Source of the DNA: Chloroflexota bacterium
GTDB taxonomy: Bacteria; Chloroflexota; Anaerolineae; Caldilineales; Caldilineaceae
Length of the DNA stretch: 8,084 nucleotides
Reading direction: 5' to 3'
NCBI GenBank assembly: GCA_003577005.1
Contig: QEUW01000342.1
Coordinates: 1 to 8,084 of the forward strand
Part shown: positions 6,764 through 8,084 of the stretch, one piece after another
Layout: each line of letters starts with the position of its first letter
How positions within the stretch are numbered: the first letter of the stretch is position 1
The notes under the pieces: generated by a model
The model's database searches: none
Told to the model about the DNA's origin: nothing
Seen by the model: only the letters and a program-made list of their open reading frames with translations
Position numbers and translations under genes: made by a program

Positions 6764-8084
6764 TTACAACGCCAACTTGCCCGGATTCATGATGTTGGCC
6801 GGGTCCAGCGCCCGCTTGATGCGACGCAGTACCTCCAGCCCGGCGCCCAGCTCTGCCTCGACCCAGGGCGCCAGATGAACGCCGACTTCGTGGTGGTGTT
6901 CCAATGTGCCGCCCATCCCCTGGATCATAGGGATGGCTTCTTGCCAGGTACGGCGGCTGAGGACCAACCCTTCGTCGTCTACGGTGTGGCGGAAGATACA
7001 ATAGAGCGAGGCTCCCTTTGTAGTAAAATGGGGGATGTGGATAGAGAAGTGAACGCCGTGGCGATCGTACAGGCTGCGCACGGCCTGATAAAGCGGCTCG
7101 ATGCGGTCGAAGGTGGCTGCGGTAGTGATGACGTTGGTTGTCGCCTGGGTGGATTTGCGCTGCTTCCAGAAGTTAAGGCGCGTATCCCAAAAGCGCTGAC
7201 CCATCTCCGCACCCCAATCACGACCGCCGTGCTCGCCGGCAATACGGAGGGCAATGCGGTCTTGCGCTTCTACCAGATCGGTCAGACCATCGAAGCCGAC
7301 GATGATCGATGCACCCGCCAAATTCGGCTCCATCAGCGCGCGGCCGAGGTAGACACGGCTGTGTCCATCGTCGCCTACCCGCAAGACATAGGGGTTTAGA
7401 TCGGCCCGGTTGATAGCGTAGGCAGCGCGGTAGGCTTCATTGAAGGTAGGGTAGGTCAGAACGCGGGTGCGGCGGGTTTCCGGCAGCGGATAAATCTTGA
7501 GGATCGCCTCGGTGATCAGCCCTAGCGTGCCGCCGGCGCCGACAAAGAGCCAGTTCAGGTTGGGGCCAACCGAATGCTTCATCACCGGGCGCGTCCGCAA
7601 AATCTGCCCATCGGGCAACACCACTTCCAGGGCCAACACCAGATCGCCCATGTAGCCATACTTGGGCATCCACCACCCCGCGGCGGCAGTCGAGATAAAG
7701 CCGCCGATGGTTGAAACCGGATGTGATGGCGGGTCGAACGGGAACCAGAAACCGTGCTCCGCCAGCAGACTATCGAAATCGCTGCGCACCGCACCGGCCT
7801 GTACCCGCACGGTCATCGCATCGGTGTTGACCTCCAACACGCGACACATCTTTTTGGTATCGACAACAATGCTCTGCGTCGAAAGGGGAATGCTGCCGCC
7901 GCGGAAGCCGACGCTCCCACCCCAGGGGACGAGGGGAATCTTTTCGGCATTGGCCAGCCGAACCAGCTCCACCACCTGTTCGGTTGTCTCCGGCCAGACG
8001 ATGAAGGCGGGCAGGCGACCGCTGCCAAAATGACCGGCGACCCGTTCGGGCGGCATGGCAACGTTGGCGCCCCCCGAATAGACA
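6764..8084 (-). CDS. FAD-linked oxidase, GlcD / alkyl-DHAP-synthase-like (5' partial)
   Basis: This flavoprotein of the PCMH/FAD-binding-4 plus FAD-oxidase C-terminal family oxidises a hydroxy-acid, sugar acid or alcohol carbon. The FAD-binding half shows PETTEQVVELVRLAN (22-36, counted from ATG 8056), the pyrophosphate loop VPWGGSVGFRGGS (43-55), the second loop STIGGFISTAAAG (115-127), YGYMGDLVLALEVVLPDG (133-150) and FVGAGGTLGLITEAILKI (171-188). The C-terminal half ends with the family hallmark DPANIMNPGKL (418-428). GTLEHHHEVG (383-392) carries a triple histidine reminiscent of alkyl-dihydroxyacetone-phosphate synthase and its bacterial relatives. ATG 8056 is probably internal: it has no ribosome site and the frame stays open to base 8083 (VYSGGANVA before the Met), while family members have more N-terminal sequence. 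The iron-sulfur gene starts 26 bases downstream, matching the GlcD-GlcF pairing. GlcD-like hydroxy-acid oxidation is the likelier role, but the substrate is not readable. Confidence 0.9.
   Translation of the reverse strand, partial: VYSGGANVAMPPERVAGHFGSGRLPAFIVWPETTEQVVELVRLANAEKIPLVPWGGSVGFRGGSIPLSTQSIVVDTKKMCRVLEVNTDAMTVRVQAGAVRSDFDSLLAEHGFWFPFDPPSHPVSTIGGFISTAAAGWWMPKYGYMGDLVLALEVVLPDGQILRTRPVMKHSVGPNLNWLFVGAGGTLGLITEAILKIYPLPETRRTRVLTYPTFNEAYRAAYAINRADLNPYVLRVGDDGHSRVYLGRALMEPNLAGASIIVGFDGLTDLVEAQDRIALRIAGEHGGRDWGAEMGQRFWDTRLNFWKQRKSTQATTNVITTAATFDRIEPLYQAVRSLYDRHGVHFSIHIPHFTTKGASLYCIFRHTVDDEGLVLSRRTWQEAIPMIQGMGGTLEHHHEVGVHLAPWVEAELGAGLEVLRRIKRALDPANIMNPGKLAL

Noticed and set aside
6738..7001. 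An 88-residue N-terminal extension of the iron-sulfur protein
   Set aside because: The extra region overlaps the C-terminal coding sequence of the FAD oxidase in another frame, is low-complexity Arg/Gly/Pro, and a strong ribosome site supports ATG 6737.
8054..8056. ATG 8056 as the true start of the FAD oxidase
   Set aside because: There is no Shine-Dalgarno before it, the frame remains open to the window edge, and the family normally has more sequence before the PETTEQV segment.
1..8084. CRISPR arrays, tRNA or rRNA genes, insertion sequences, phage or defence genes
   Set aside because: No regularly spaced repeats, no recognisable tRNA or rRNA sequence and no transposase, integrase or defence domain were found by eye on either strand. 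The gene content is ordinary carbohydrate metabolism.

Overview
The window is a GC-rich bacterial segment in which every gene I can support lies on the minus strand, so transcription runs from the right end to the left. The style suggests a free-living heterotroph rich in sugar transporters. It has a lipoprotein sugar-binding protein with a clean lipobox, a CUT1-type ABC transporter without its own ATPase, strong AGGAGG-type ribosome sites and short C-rich heptad tracts between genes. My best guess is a Chloroflexota-like bacterium (Caldilinea/Anaerolineae type). That rests on general impression, not on a marker gene, so confidence is low.

Layout in transcription order. (1) 8084-6764: an FAD-linked oxidase of the PCMH/FAD-binding-4 type, with its N-terminus cut off by the window edge. 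(2) 6737-5550: an iron-sulfur protein of the GlcF/HdrD (CCG-domain) type, whose second CCG domain has lost nearly all its cysteines. (3) 5534-4251: a DUF2961 protein, now glycoside hydrolase family 172, with no signal peptide. (4) 4133-3177 and (5) 3180-2284: two sugar ABC permeases, MalF/UgpA-like and MalG/UgpE-like, overlapping by four bases (ATGA). (6) 2163-838: the matching sugar-binding lipoprotein. (7) 663-1: a Cof-type HAD phosphatase whose C-terminus is cut off by the left window edge.

Genes 1-3 are tightly packed (gaps of 26 and 15 bases) and almost certainly cotranscribed. Genes 4-6 form the uptake block. A 117-base spacer holding two small dyads and a C-rich heptad tract separates the two blocks, and a 120-base spacer separates permease 2 from the binding protein. 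The HAD gene is set apart by 174 bases containing a 19-bp perfect inverted repeat.

A working model (inference) is as follows. The lipoprotein and permeases import a furanose-containing di- or oligosaccharide. The cytoplasmic GH172 enzyme splits it. The FAD/iron-sulfur pair oxidises the released sugar or a hydroxy-acid derived from it and passes electrons towards the respiratory chain. The ATPase would be supplied in trans. I see no tRNA, rRNA, CRISPR array, insertion sequence or phage gene. The parts with most claim to novelty are the GH172-oxidoreductase association, the degenerate CCG protein and the short repeat elements.
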